Below are positions 1 to 4,662 of a stretch of 8,143 bases of DNA, in pieces (position 1 is the first letter of the stretch; every line of letters begins with the position of its first letter). The stretch comes from Actinomycetota bacterium. GTDB lineage: Bacteria; Actinomycetota; Actinomycetes; Streptosporangiales; Streptosporangiaceae. The notes beneath the pieces are model-generated. The model saw only the letters and a program-made list of their open reading frames with translations. It did not search any database and was not told the DNA's origin. The DNA lies in the NCBI GenBank assembly GCA_003161205.1, contig PMOU01000111.1, forward strand, positions 1 through 8,143, read 5' to 3'. Made by a program: the position numbers and the translations under genes.

Positions 1-267
1 GGCCTGACCGCGGACACCCCGAATATCGCGGGGCTGAAGGCCGGGACGGAGAACGTCTGGACCGCGTACTCGCTGCCGATCGTGGCCTACCGCCAGGTCG
101 ACTCGATGGCCCGCAAGTTCGAGGGCATGTCGCCCCTCAGCGCGGACCTGCCGACGCAGCTGATCACGCCGCAGAACGTCGGCTCGCTGGTGACCGACTC
201 GGCGGGCAACTACGTCGGCGTGTCCGACTACCGCACCGCGTTCAAGCAGCTCTGGCTCGAAGGCTAG
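1..267 (+). CDS. Sugar-type ABC transporter substrate-binding protein, C-terminal end (5' partial)
   Basis: Frame 1 is open from the first base to a TAG at 265-267, giving the last 88 residues of a protein whose start lies left of the window. Features seen: a segment ending VWTAYSLPIVAYRQVD, then ARKFEGM, then LPTQLITPQNV, and a C-terminal DYRTAFKQLW. From family knowledge, this pattern matches the C-terminal lobe of type I periplasmic-binding proteins (Peripla_BP_4-like) that carry sugars to ABC importers: a helix after the hinge, the strand 'TPQNV', then a short tail ending in a Trp. Actinobacterial members are lipoproteins on the outer face of the membrane, but the signal peptide is not in view here. 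The ligand cannot be read from this fragment. A perfect hairpin 22 nt after the stop suggests it is the last gene of its transcript. A different type I binding-protein subfamily is possible. Confidence 0.65.
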   Translation, partial: GLTADTPNIAGLKAGTENVWTAYSLPIVAYRQVDSMARKFEGMSPLSADLPTQLITPQNVGSLVTDSAGNYVGVSDYRTAFKQLWLEG

Positions 268-289
268 CGCTGAGCGCCGGTACCGTCAT

Positions 290-321
290 GCGGATGCCGC
301 CCCGGACGGGGCGGCATCCGC
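290..321 (+). terminator. Perfect 14-bp hairpin, likely transcription terminator
   Basis: The arms 290-303 and 308-321 are exactly complementary (14 bp) around the 4-nt loop GGAC. A short T-containing stretch (TAATTTT, about 334-340) follows after a GC-rich spacer rather than directly, so it is not a textbook intrinsic terminator, though actinobacterial terminators often lack a tight U-run. It starts 22 nt after the stop of the binding-protein gene and ends 37 nt before the next start, which fits separation of the two transcripts. Confidence 0.75.
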
Positions 322-358
322 GCGCGCGGCCGCTAATTTTCTTCCCGGGAGCGGCCTG

Positions 359-895
359 ATGACGGAGGAATACCTGGACCGGCGGATCGCCCGCCTGGAA
401 GCCCGGGCCGGGATCGCCGAGCTGCTGGCCCGGTACGCCTTCCTGATCGACGACCACGAGTTCGAGGCGCTGGGGGAGCTGTTCACGCCCGACGCCCGGT
501 TCGGCTCCCCGGGCAGCACGCACGTGGGCCGCGAGGCCATCGTGGCGAACTACCGGGCGCTGGGCGACCTGTACCCCATCACGCTGCACGAGGCCCGCGG
601 CTTCGTGCTGGACTTCCTCGACGACGACCACGCCCGCGGCCAGGTGCTCGGCTTCTCCGAGCAGGCGTCCGGCCCGCACACCGTCATCACGTCATTCCGG
701 TACTCCGACGAGTATGTCCGCCTGGACGGGCAGTGGCGGTTCGCCTCCCGTCAGGTGCGCACCCTGTACGCGATGACCCACGCCGAGCTCGCGTCCGGGG
801 GGCTGGCCTGGAAACTGCGCAAGCGCTGGCCGCACCGGGCACCGGGCCCCGCGGAGCTCCCGGCTTACCGGCCCGACGCCGGGAACGACACGTAA
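359..895 (+). CDS. NTF2-like / SnoaL-like domain protein
   Basis: The 178-aa product looks like a SnoaL_4-type member of the nuclear transport factor 2 superfamily, a cone-shaped alpha+beta fold used by small dehydratases, isomerases and hydroxylases and also by non-enzymatic binding proteins. The domain covers about residues 8-135. It begins with helices ending in ARYAFLIDDHEFEALGELF (Tyr26, Asp31/Asp32), followed by TPDARF, a strand region with ITLHEA (His77), and strands ending in DGQWRFASRQV. Tyr, Asp and His at these places resemble the active-site set of scytalone-dehydratase-like members, but I cannot show that they are catalytic here. Residues 140-178 form a basic, proline-rich tail. 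No signal peptide or membrane segment is seen, so it should be cytoplasmic. GGGAG at 347-351 lies 7 nt before the ATG. Substrate unknown. Confidence 0.85.
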   Translation: MTEEYLDRRIARLEARAGIAELLARYAFLIDDHEFEALGELFTPDARFGSPGSTHVGREAIVANYRALGDLYPITLHEARGFVLDFLDDDHARGQVLGFSEQASGPHTVITSFRYSDEYVRLDGQWRFASRQVRTLYAMTHAELASGGLAWKLRKRWPHRAPGPAELPAYRPDAGNDT

Positions 896-896
896 A

Positions 897-915
897 CCGC
901 GGCGGTACGCCGCGG
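897..915 (+). repeat. 8-bp perfect inverted repeat just upstream of a ribosome-binding site
   Basis: CCGCGGCG (897-904) and CGCCGCGG (908-915) pair perfectly around the loop GTA. The hairpin starts one base after the TAA of the NTF2-like gene and ends 3 nt before the GGAGG (919-923) of the next gene. It could be a weak terminator, an mRNA processing or stability element, or a brake on translation of the downstream gene. No U-run follows, so readthrough is likely. Confidence 0.5.
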
Positions 916-929
916 ATCGGAGGTGCCTG

Positions 930-1532
930 ATGCTGGTCATCGCGCTGGAGACCGGATCCCTGCCGGGCGGGGGGATGCGCTGGGCCGGACGCCGGCACGA
1001 CGATGACCGGCCGGATGCGAGTTCCGGCTCGTCGTCGGCCGCGCTGTTTGACGCGGTCTTCCATGCCCTGCACGACGGTGAGCAGGTGGCGCTCGGGTTC
1101 GACTGCGCGCTCACCATGCCGGCCCCCTCCGGCCGGGACCCGGCATCCGACCCGGCCGACGCCGACGCGCTCGTAACCCTGGCCGAGCCAGTCGCGGGCC
1201 GGCCGGGCCTCGCCGAGCTGGGGCACCTGCTGGGCGAGCTGGGCACCTGGCGGCCCTGGACGACGGTCAGCACGTCGCTGACGCGGTGGAAGGCGAACAC
1301 GTCGATCCTGGTGTGGCAGGCCGTCCCGCCGCCGGGTGCGGCCGGGGTAGCGGCCAGCGCGGCGGCCGACAGCTTCTTCCGGCATTTTCCCGGGGCCACC
1401 GAGGGCGCCACGGACGCGGACGCCGGGACGGTGGTGAACCTGGCCGCCGCCGCCGCGCGCCGCGCCGGGCTATTCGTGGATGCGACCGAGCTGGCCCGGC
1501 CGACCGTCTCGATCACTGTGACCGGCGGCTGA
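930..1532 (+). CDS. Conserved hypothetical protein, possibly RNase H-like (DUF429-like)
   Basis: This is a 200-aa protein of uncertain function. The N-terminus MLVIALETGSLPGGGMRWAG, a helix (ALFDAVFHALHDG, about 38-50) and the strand VALGFDCAL (about 53-61) resemble actinobacterial proteins in the DUF429 / predicted RNase H-like nuclease group. In that group an acidic residue on the first strand and a GFECPL or GIDAPL-type motif supply carboxylates; the equivalents here would be Glu7 and Asp58. Later parts are LAELGHLLGELGTWRPW, ILVWQA and a C-terminal helix-strand unit ending SITVTGG. The fold assignment is from pattern memory and is weak. The CDS itself is well supported: GGAGG at 919-923 sits 6 nt before the ATG, third positions are strongly GC, and it follows the NTF2-like gene by 34 nt. 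It converges with the - strand operon, with 10 bp between stop codons. Confidence 0.8.
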   Translation: MLVIALETGSLPGGGMRWAGRRHDDDRPDASSGSSSAALFDAVFHALHDGEQVALGFDCALTMPAPSGRDPASDPADADALVTLAEPVAGRPGLAELGHLLGELGTWRPWTTVSTSLTRWKANTSILVWQAVPPPGAAGVAASAAADSFFRHFPGATEGATDADAGTVVNLAAAAARRAGLFVDATELARPTVSITVTGG

Positions 1533-1545
1533 GCGGGTCAGCTCA
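1530..1545. repeat. Short dyad containing both convergent stop codons
   Basis: TGAGC (1530-1534) and GCTCA (1541-1545) are complementary around 6 nt. The left arm starts with the TGA of the + strand gene and the right arm contains the TGA of the - strand gene read in reverse. The stem is only 5 bp and has no T-run, so it is at best a weak bidirectional terminator. No other terminator is visible between these tail-to-tail genes. Confidence 0.25.
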
Positions 1546-2094
1546 CGGCATCCGCCCGGTGAACGCGATCAGCCGCTGCAAGGCGGTGGCCTGCGGTCCG
1601 GCCGGCACCTCGGCGGCAAAGCTCCGGCCCCGCTTGTCCTCGGTTACCAGCTGCCTGGCCTGGTCCAGGACATAGCCTGCGATCTCCGGTGGGACGTCGA
1701 TCTGGCGCCCGGTCGCCTGGGCGATGTCCCAGCCGTGCACGAGCAGCTCGAGCGGGATGATCTCGACGGCCAGGCTGGCCGGCAGGATGCTGCGCCCGAC
1801 TGCGGCCGTCCCGTCGAGCCCGCGCCGCTGCCAGGCCGCCAGCGCCGCCTCGGCGGTCACCGCGACCTGCTCCTCGAGCGGGCCCGCGGCCGGGGTATCG
1901 ACCTGCTCGTCGGCCACCGATGCCAGCAGCACCATGGACCGCACCACGTGCCCGCCGACCTCGCCGACCGTGTACTGGGCGCACGGCGTCGGGCGGGACA
2001 GGTCGTCGGCGGTGAGCTGCCGAAGCACCGCCTGGCAAGCCGCCAGCGTGACCGCGGCGAAGTCGAAGGGGGAAGCCGCCGGGACCTCACTCAT
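1543..2094 (-). CDS. TIGR03086-family metal-binding protein (MDMPI/DinB-like)
   Basis: The 183-aa product matches the TIGR03086 group of the DinB / mycothiol-dependent maleylpyruvate isomerase N-terminal superfamily, a four-helix bundle with a divalent metal site. Typical signatures are seen: LSRPTPCAQYTVGEVGGHVV (residues 32-51), PLELLVHGWDIAQATGR (114-130) and a C-terminal QRLIAFTGR. The likely metal ligands are His49, Glu116 and His120; the E-x3-H spacing and the early His match the ligand pattern known for MDMPI. Family members are proposed to act on or with mycothiol, the actinobacterial thiol, but the substrate is unknown. The ATG lies inside the end of the dihydrolipoyl dehydrogenase gene: the two overlap by 8 nt (2087-2094) and no separate Shine-Dalgarno is obvious, so translation is probably coupled. 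It is the last gene of the - strand operon. Confidence 0.88.
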   Translation of the reverse strand: MSEVPAASPFDFAAVTLAACQAVLRQLTADDLSRPTPCAQYTVGEVGGHVVRSMVLLASVADEQVDTPAAGPLEEQVAVTAEAALAAWQRRGLDGTAAVGRSILPASLAVEIIPLELLVHGWDIAQATGRQIDVPPEIAGYVLDQARQLVTEDKRGRSFAAEVPAGPQATALQRLIAFTGRMP

Positions 2095-3481
2095 GGACGT
2101 GCAGCGGCTTGCCGGCCAGCAGCAGGTGGGCTTCGCCGATGGCCTCGGACTGGGTGGGGTGGGGGTGAATGAGCGCGGCCACCTCTTCCGGGCGGGCCTC
2201 CCAGTTGTAGATGAGCTGGGCTTCGGCGATCAGCTCGCCGACGCGGTCGCCCACGATGTGGATGCCGAGGACCGGGCCGTCCTTGGCCGCCACCACCTTG
2301 ACGGCGCCCCTGGTGGACAAGATGGCGCTCCGGCCGTTGCCGGACAGGTCGTAGGTGACGGTGGTGATGGCATCGGGGCCGTACTTGGCGGCCGCCTGCG
2401 GCTGGGTGTAGCCCACCGAGGCGACCTCGGGGCGGCTGTAGGTGATGCGGGGCACGCCTAGATAGTCGATGGGCACCACCGGCCGCCCGGCCAGGTGCTC
2501 GGCGGCCAGGATGCCCTCGGCGAAGCCGACGTGGGCCAGCTGCGGGTGCGGGCCGTCGCCGGCGCTGACCAGGTCGCCGACCGCGTAGATGCCCTCGGCT
2601 GAGGTACGGCAGTACTCATCGACCGTCACGAAGCCACGTTCGGTCGTGATGCCCTGCTCCTCGTAGCCCAGCCCGGCCGAGACCGGGCCGCGTCCCACCG
2701 CGACCAGCAGCAGTTCCGCCTCCAGCGGCGCGCCGCCTTCGACGTGGATCCGGATCCCGTCCTCGGTGGGCCCGGCGCGCTCGAACCGGGTGCCGAGCCG
2801 CAATCCGATGCCGCGGCGGCGGAACTCCCGCTCGAGCAGCTTGGAGCTGGCCTCGTCTTCCAGCGGCACCAGGTGGGGCAGGGCTTCCACGATCGTCACC
2901 TTGGTGCCGAACGAGGTCCACGCCGACGCGAACTCGCAGCCGATGACCCCGCCGCCCAGCACGATCGCGGTCGCAGGCACCCGGTCGAGCTCGAGCGCGT
3001 GCTCGCTGGCCATGACCCGCCCGCCGTCCAGCTCCAGCCCGGGCAGGGTACGCGAGTACGAGCCGGTGGCCAGCACCACGTTCGTTCCGGTAAAAGAGTC
3101 CGCGCCGACCTGTACCGTCTTCGGCCCGGCCAGCCGCCCCTCGCCCGTCACGATCTGAATGCCACGGGCCTTGATCAGGCCGGTCAGGCCCTTGTGGTTC
3201 TTGGCGATCACCGAGTCCTTGTACTTGTGGACCCCGGGCATGTCCATGCCCTCGAATGGCGCCTTCACCCCGAACGCCGCGCTCTCCCGGGCGGAGTCGG
3301 CGATCTCACCGGCGTGCAGCAGCGCCTTGGTGGGAATGCAGCCCCGGTGCAGGCACGTCCCGCCCACCTTGTCCTTCTCCACAAGCACCACGGATTTGCC
3401 CAGCTCGGCCGCCCGCAACGCGGCCGCGTAGCCTCCGCTGCCGCCGCCCAGCACCACGAGATCGCACTGGTTGTCTGCCAC
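2087..3481 (-). CDS. lpdA: Dihydrolipoyl dehydrogenase (E3)
   Basis: This flavoprotein reoxidises dihydrolipoamide of 2-oxoacid dehydrogenase or glycine cleavage complexes with NAD+. The 464-aa length is normal. In order from the chosen start: FAD-binding LGGGSGGY (about 11-18), redox disulfide GGTCLHRGCIPTK with Cys43 and Cys48, FAD segment LATGS (137-141), NAD-binding GGGVIG (176-181), second FAD motif YAVGDL (299-304), and the C-terminal dimer-interface motif HPHPTQSE with His441 and Glu446 as the acid/base pair. All catalytic residues are present. Start choice: an upstream GTG at 3487 would give 466 aa, but AAAGGAG at 3493-3487 overlaps that codon and sits 5 nt before the GTG at 3481. No E1 or E2 gene is in view, so it is an orphan E3 here. 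Mycothione or mercuric reductase is less likely given the CLHRGC and HPTQSE combination. Confidence 0.93.
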   Translation of the reverse strand: MADNQCDLVVLGGGSGGYAAALRAAELGKSVVLVEKDKVGGTCLHRGCIPTKALLHAGEIADSARESAAFGVKAPFEGMDMPGVHKYKDSVIAKNHKGLTGLIKARGIQIVTGEGRLAGPKTVQVGADSFTGTNVVLATGSYSRTLPGLELDGGRVMASEHALELDRVPATAIVLGGGVIGCEFASAWTSFGTKVTIVEALPHLVPLEDEASSKLLEREFRRRGIGLRLGTRFERAGPTEDGIRIHVEGGAPLEAELLLVAVGRGPVSAGLGYEEQGITTERGFVTVDEYCRTSAEGIYAVGDLVSAGDGPHPQLAHVGFAEGILAAEHLAGRPVVPIDYLGVPRITYSRPEVASVGYTQPQAAAKYGPDAITTVTYDLSGNGRSAILSTRGAVKVVAAKDGPVLGIHIVGDRVGELIAEAQLIYNWEARPEEVAALIHPHPTQSEAIGEAHLLLAGKPLHVHE

Positions 3482-3486
3482 GGGCA

Positions 3487-3493
3487 CTCCTTT
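3487..3493 (-). promoter_or_regulatory. Ribosome-binding site that sets the lpdA start
   Basis: On the - strand AAAGGAG (3493-3487) is followed by 5 nt and then GTG (3481-3479). Its last G is also the first base of the upstream in-frame GTG at 3487, so that codon has no room for a Shine-Dalgarno. The downstream GTG is therefore preferred. Confidence 0.65.
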
Positions 3494-3540
3494 AGTCGGG
3501 TTCCGTCAGCCGATTCTTACTCCGGTCCCGTCAGCCGATC
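3491..3540 (-). repeat. 25-bp imperfect tandem duplication over the 3' end of the 78-aa gene
   Basis: On the - strand, 3540-3516 and 3515-3491 are two adjacent 25-bp units with 20 of 25 positions identical, including an unbroken 12-bp core ATCGGCTGACGG (3539-3528 and 3514-3503). Each unit carries a TAA at the same place (3519-3517 and 3494-3492). The first TAA is the stop of the 78-aa gene; the second copy is noncoding leader directly in front of the lpdA Shine-Dalgarno. Since 25 is not a multiple of 3, the copies are in different frames. Confidence 0.8.
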
Positions 3541-3753
3541 GGCGTCCCGGCCCCCCGGACCTGGGGCCGACATCCGCTGCGCCAGGAAGAAGGCGCTCAC
3601 CAGGTCGCGTGCCGTGTCGTACCCGGCCAGGAACTCCTCCTCGGCCCGGGCCGGCGCCGCGCGGCCGTCCCGCAGCGCCTCGAACGCCTCCCGCATCCGC
3701 TGCAGCGCGGACTCCAGCACGTCGCGATCGTCGGGGAAGTGGGTGCCGACCAC
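3517..3753 (-). CDS. Small hypothetical protein (78 aa) between SDR and lpdA
   Basis: I do not recognise a family. The product is 78 aa and hydrophilic. Two helix-forming stretches are predicted by eye: DVLESALQRMREAFEALRDG (about 11-30) and AEEEFLAGYDTARDLVSAFF (about 37-56), followed by a Gly/Pro-rich tail, SAPGPGGRDADRLTGPE. There are no Cys residues, no signal peptide and no membrane span, so it may be a small helical-hairpin partner protein. Support as a real gene: it fills the gap between two clear genes on the same strand, its GTG start is 3 nt after the SDR stop, it ends about 35 nt before lpdA, and its codons follow the GC-rich third-position pattern. No strong Shine-Dalgarno is seen, so it probably depends on coupling to the SDR. 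Its 3' end lies in a 25-bp tandem duplication. A shorter ATG start at codon 20 is possible. Confidence 0.65.
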   Translation of the reverse strand: MVGTHFPDDRDVLESALQRMREAFEALRDGRAAPARAEEEFLAGYDTARDLVSAFFLAQRMSAPGPGGRDADRLTGPE

Positions 3754-3756
3754 GGT

Positions 3757-4530
3757 TTAGTACGCCGCCGTTCCGCCGTCGACGCTGTAGATGGCGCCGG
3801 TAATGCCGGCCGCCACGTCGGAGGCCAGCAGAACCGCGACGGCCGCCACCTCATCCACCGTGTTCGGCCGCTTGATGGCGGACTCGGCGGAGAACAGCCC
3901 GACCATCTCATCGAAGGTGATGCCCATGGCCTCCGCGGTCGACGGGCCGTTGCGCTTGATGATGTCGGTGATCACCAGGCCCGGGCAGATCGCGTTCACG
4001 GTGACGCCCTGCGGGCCGACCTCCTTGGCGGCGGCCTTGGTCAGCCCGTTGATCGCGTGCTTGGCCGCGACGTAGGCGGTGAGCACCGGCTTGCCGTGCT
4101 TGCCCTCGACCGAGGAGATGTTGATGATCCTCCCGTAGCTGCGCGGCAGCATGTGCCGCAGCGCGGCGCGGGTGCCCCAGAAGGTGGAGTACAGGTTCCA
4201 CTTCATCACCAGGTCGAAGTCCTCGTCGTACAGGTCGACGAGCGGGGCGAGCCGCTCGGCGCCGCCCGCGTTGTTCACCAGGATGTCGATGTGCCCGAAG
4301 TGCTCCACGGCCGCCTCGACGGTCCCCTCGACGCCTTCCTTGGTCGTCGCATCGCCCTGGTAGAAGAACGCGCGGTCCTCGCCGAGTTCGCTCACTACTT
4401 GCTTGCCGCGGTCGGCGTTGCGTCCGCTGACCACCACCTGCGCGCCCTCGGCCAGGAACGCCTCCGCGATGGCCCGGCCGATGCCCCCCGTGCCGCCCGT
4501 TATGACCGCGACCTTGCCGTCGAGCTGCAT
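3757..4530 (-). CDS. SDR-family dehydrogenase, 3-hydroxybutyrate dehydrogenase / acetoacetyl-CoA reductase type
   Basis: A classical short-chain dehydrogenase/reductase of 257 aa, the usual length. In order: Rossmann cofactor motif TGGTGGIG (11-18), NNAGG (86-90), Asn112 of the active-site tetrad, Ser140 in INISSVEG, and the catalytic YVAAK (Tyr153, Lys157), then NAICPG (179-184) and a C-terminal ITGAIYSVDGG. The YVAAKH and NAICPG wording recalls D-3-hydroxybutyrate dehydrogenases and PhaB/FabG-like acetoacetyl-CoA reductases. Arg37 after the second strand (VVVSGRN) may favour NADP(H), but this is weak. The nearby upstream phaC makes a role in PHA precursor supply or 3-hydroxyacid oxidation attractive, but this is inference; SDR substrates cannot be read from motifs. 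GAGGAG at 4542-4537 lies 6 nt before the ATG. A palindrome at 4565-4583 may be its operator. It is the first gene of a four-gene run. Confidence 0.92.
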   Translation of the reverse strand: MQLDGKVAVITGGTGGIGRAIAEAFLAEGAQVVVSGRNADRGKQVVSELGEDRAFFYQGDATTKEGVEGTVEAAVEHFGHIDILVNNAGGAERLAPLVDLYDEDFDLVMKWNLYSTFWGTRAALRHMLPRSYGRIINISSVEGKHGKPVLTAYVAAKHAINGLTKAAAKEVGPQGVTVNAICPGLVITDIIKRNGPSTAEAMGITFDEMVGLFSAESAIKRPNTVDEVAAVAVLLASDVAAGITGAIYSVDGGTAAY

Positions 4531-4564
4531 AGATGACTCCTCGGATTCAGCGTATGGCGACGCA

Positions 4565-4583
4565 ACTTGAGTCTGACTCCAGT
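4565..4583. promoter_or_regulatory. 19-bp near-perfect palindrome, candidate operator
   Basis: The arms 4565-4573 (ACTTGAGTC) and 4575-4583 (GACTCCAGT) are complementary at 8 of 9 positions around a central T. The dyad lies 35-53 bp upstream of the SDR start, the place where a promoter would be. Its length and compact odd-centred symmetry resemble operators of TetR- or GntR-family repressors. No regulator gene is visible in the window. No confident -35/-10 pair was found in the same gap. Confidence 0.55.
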
Positions 4584-4608
4584 ATGTTCGTCCGCCGCGC
4601 CCCCATCG

Positions 4609-4656
4609 TCAAGGTCTGGCGTGGTCAGGGTCTGGCGTGGTCAAGATCAGGCGCCA
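4609..4656. repeat. 16-bp-period tandem repeat (two near-identical units plus a decayed third)
   Basis: Units 4609-4624 and 4625-4640 differ at one of 16 positions and share an exact 15-bp core (4613-4627 and 4629-4643, GGTCTGGCGTGGTCA). A third unit at 4641-4656 matches the first at 11 of 16 positions, all within its first 13 bases. The array begins just after the phaC stop codon and ends 25 bp before the palindrome upstream of the SDR. It may be replication slippage or multiple protein-binding sites. It is not self-complementary, so not a hairpin terminator. Confidence 0.7.
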
Positions 4657-4662
4657 TCCGGA

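Noticed and set aside
82..267. A separate 61-aa gene starting at GTG 82
   Set aside because: The same frame is open to base 1 and the sequence upstream of 82 continues the binding-protein pattern, so this is an internal codon of a 5'-truncated gene.
1213..1251. Imperfect internal repeat (GAGCTGGG-GCACCTG type) in the DUF429-like gene
   Set aside because: It encodes the helix LAELGHLLGELGTW. The similarity is explained by Leu/Glu/Gly codon use in an amphipathic helix and is not convincing as a DNA repeat.
692..1516. Long - strand frames (274 and 232 aa) over the NTF2-like and DUF429-like genes
   Set aside because: Low-complexity Ser/Arg/Pro-rich translations without a good ribosome site. The + strand frames have Shine-Dalgarno motifs and family-like patterns.
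1538..2038. Alternative - strand frame (166 aa) over the TIGR03086 gene
   Set aside because: Out-of-frame Ala/Arg/Gly-rich shadow. The 1543-2094 frame has the His/Glu/His motifs and couples to lpdA.
4609..4656. Possible CRISPR-like repeat
   Set aside because: The units are 16 bp and directly abutting, with no unique spacers and no cas genes nearby.
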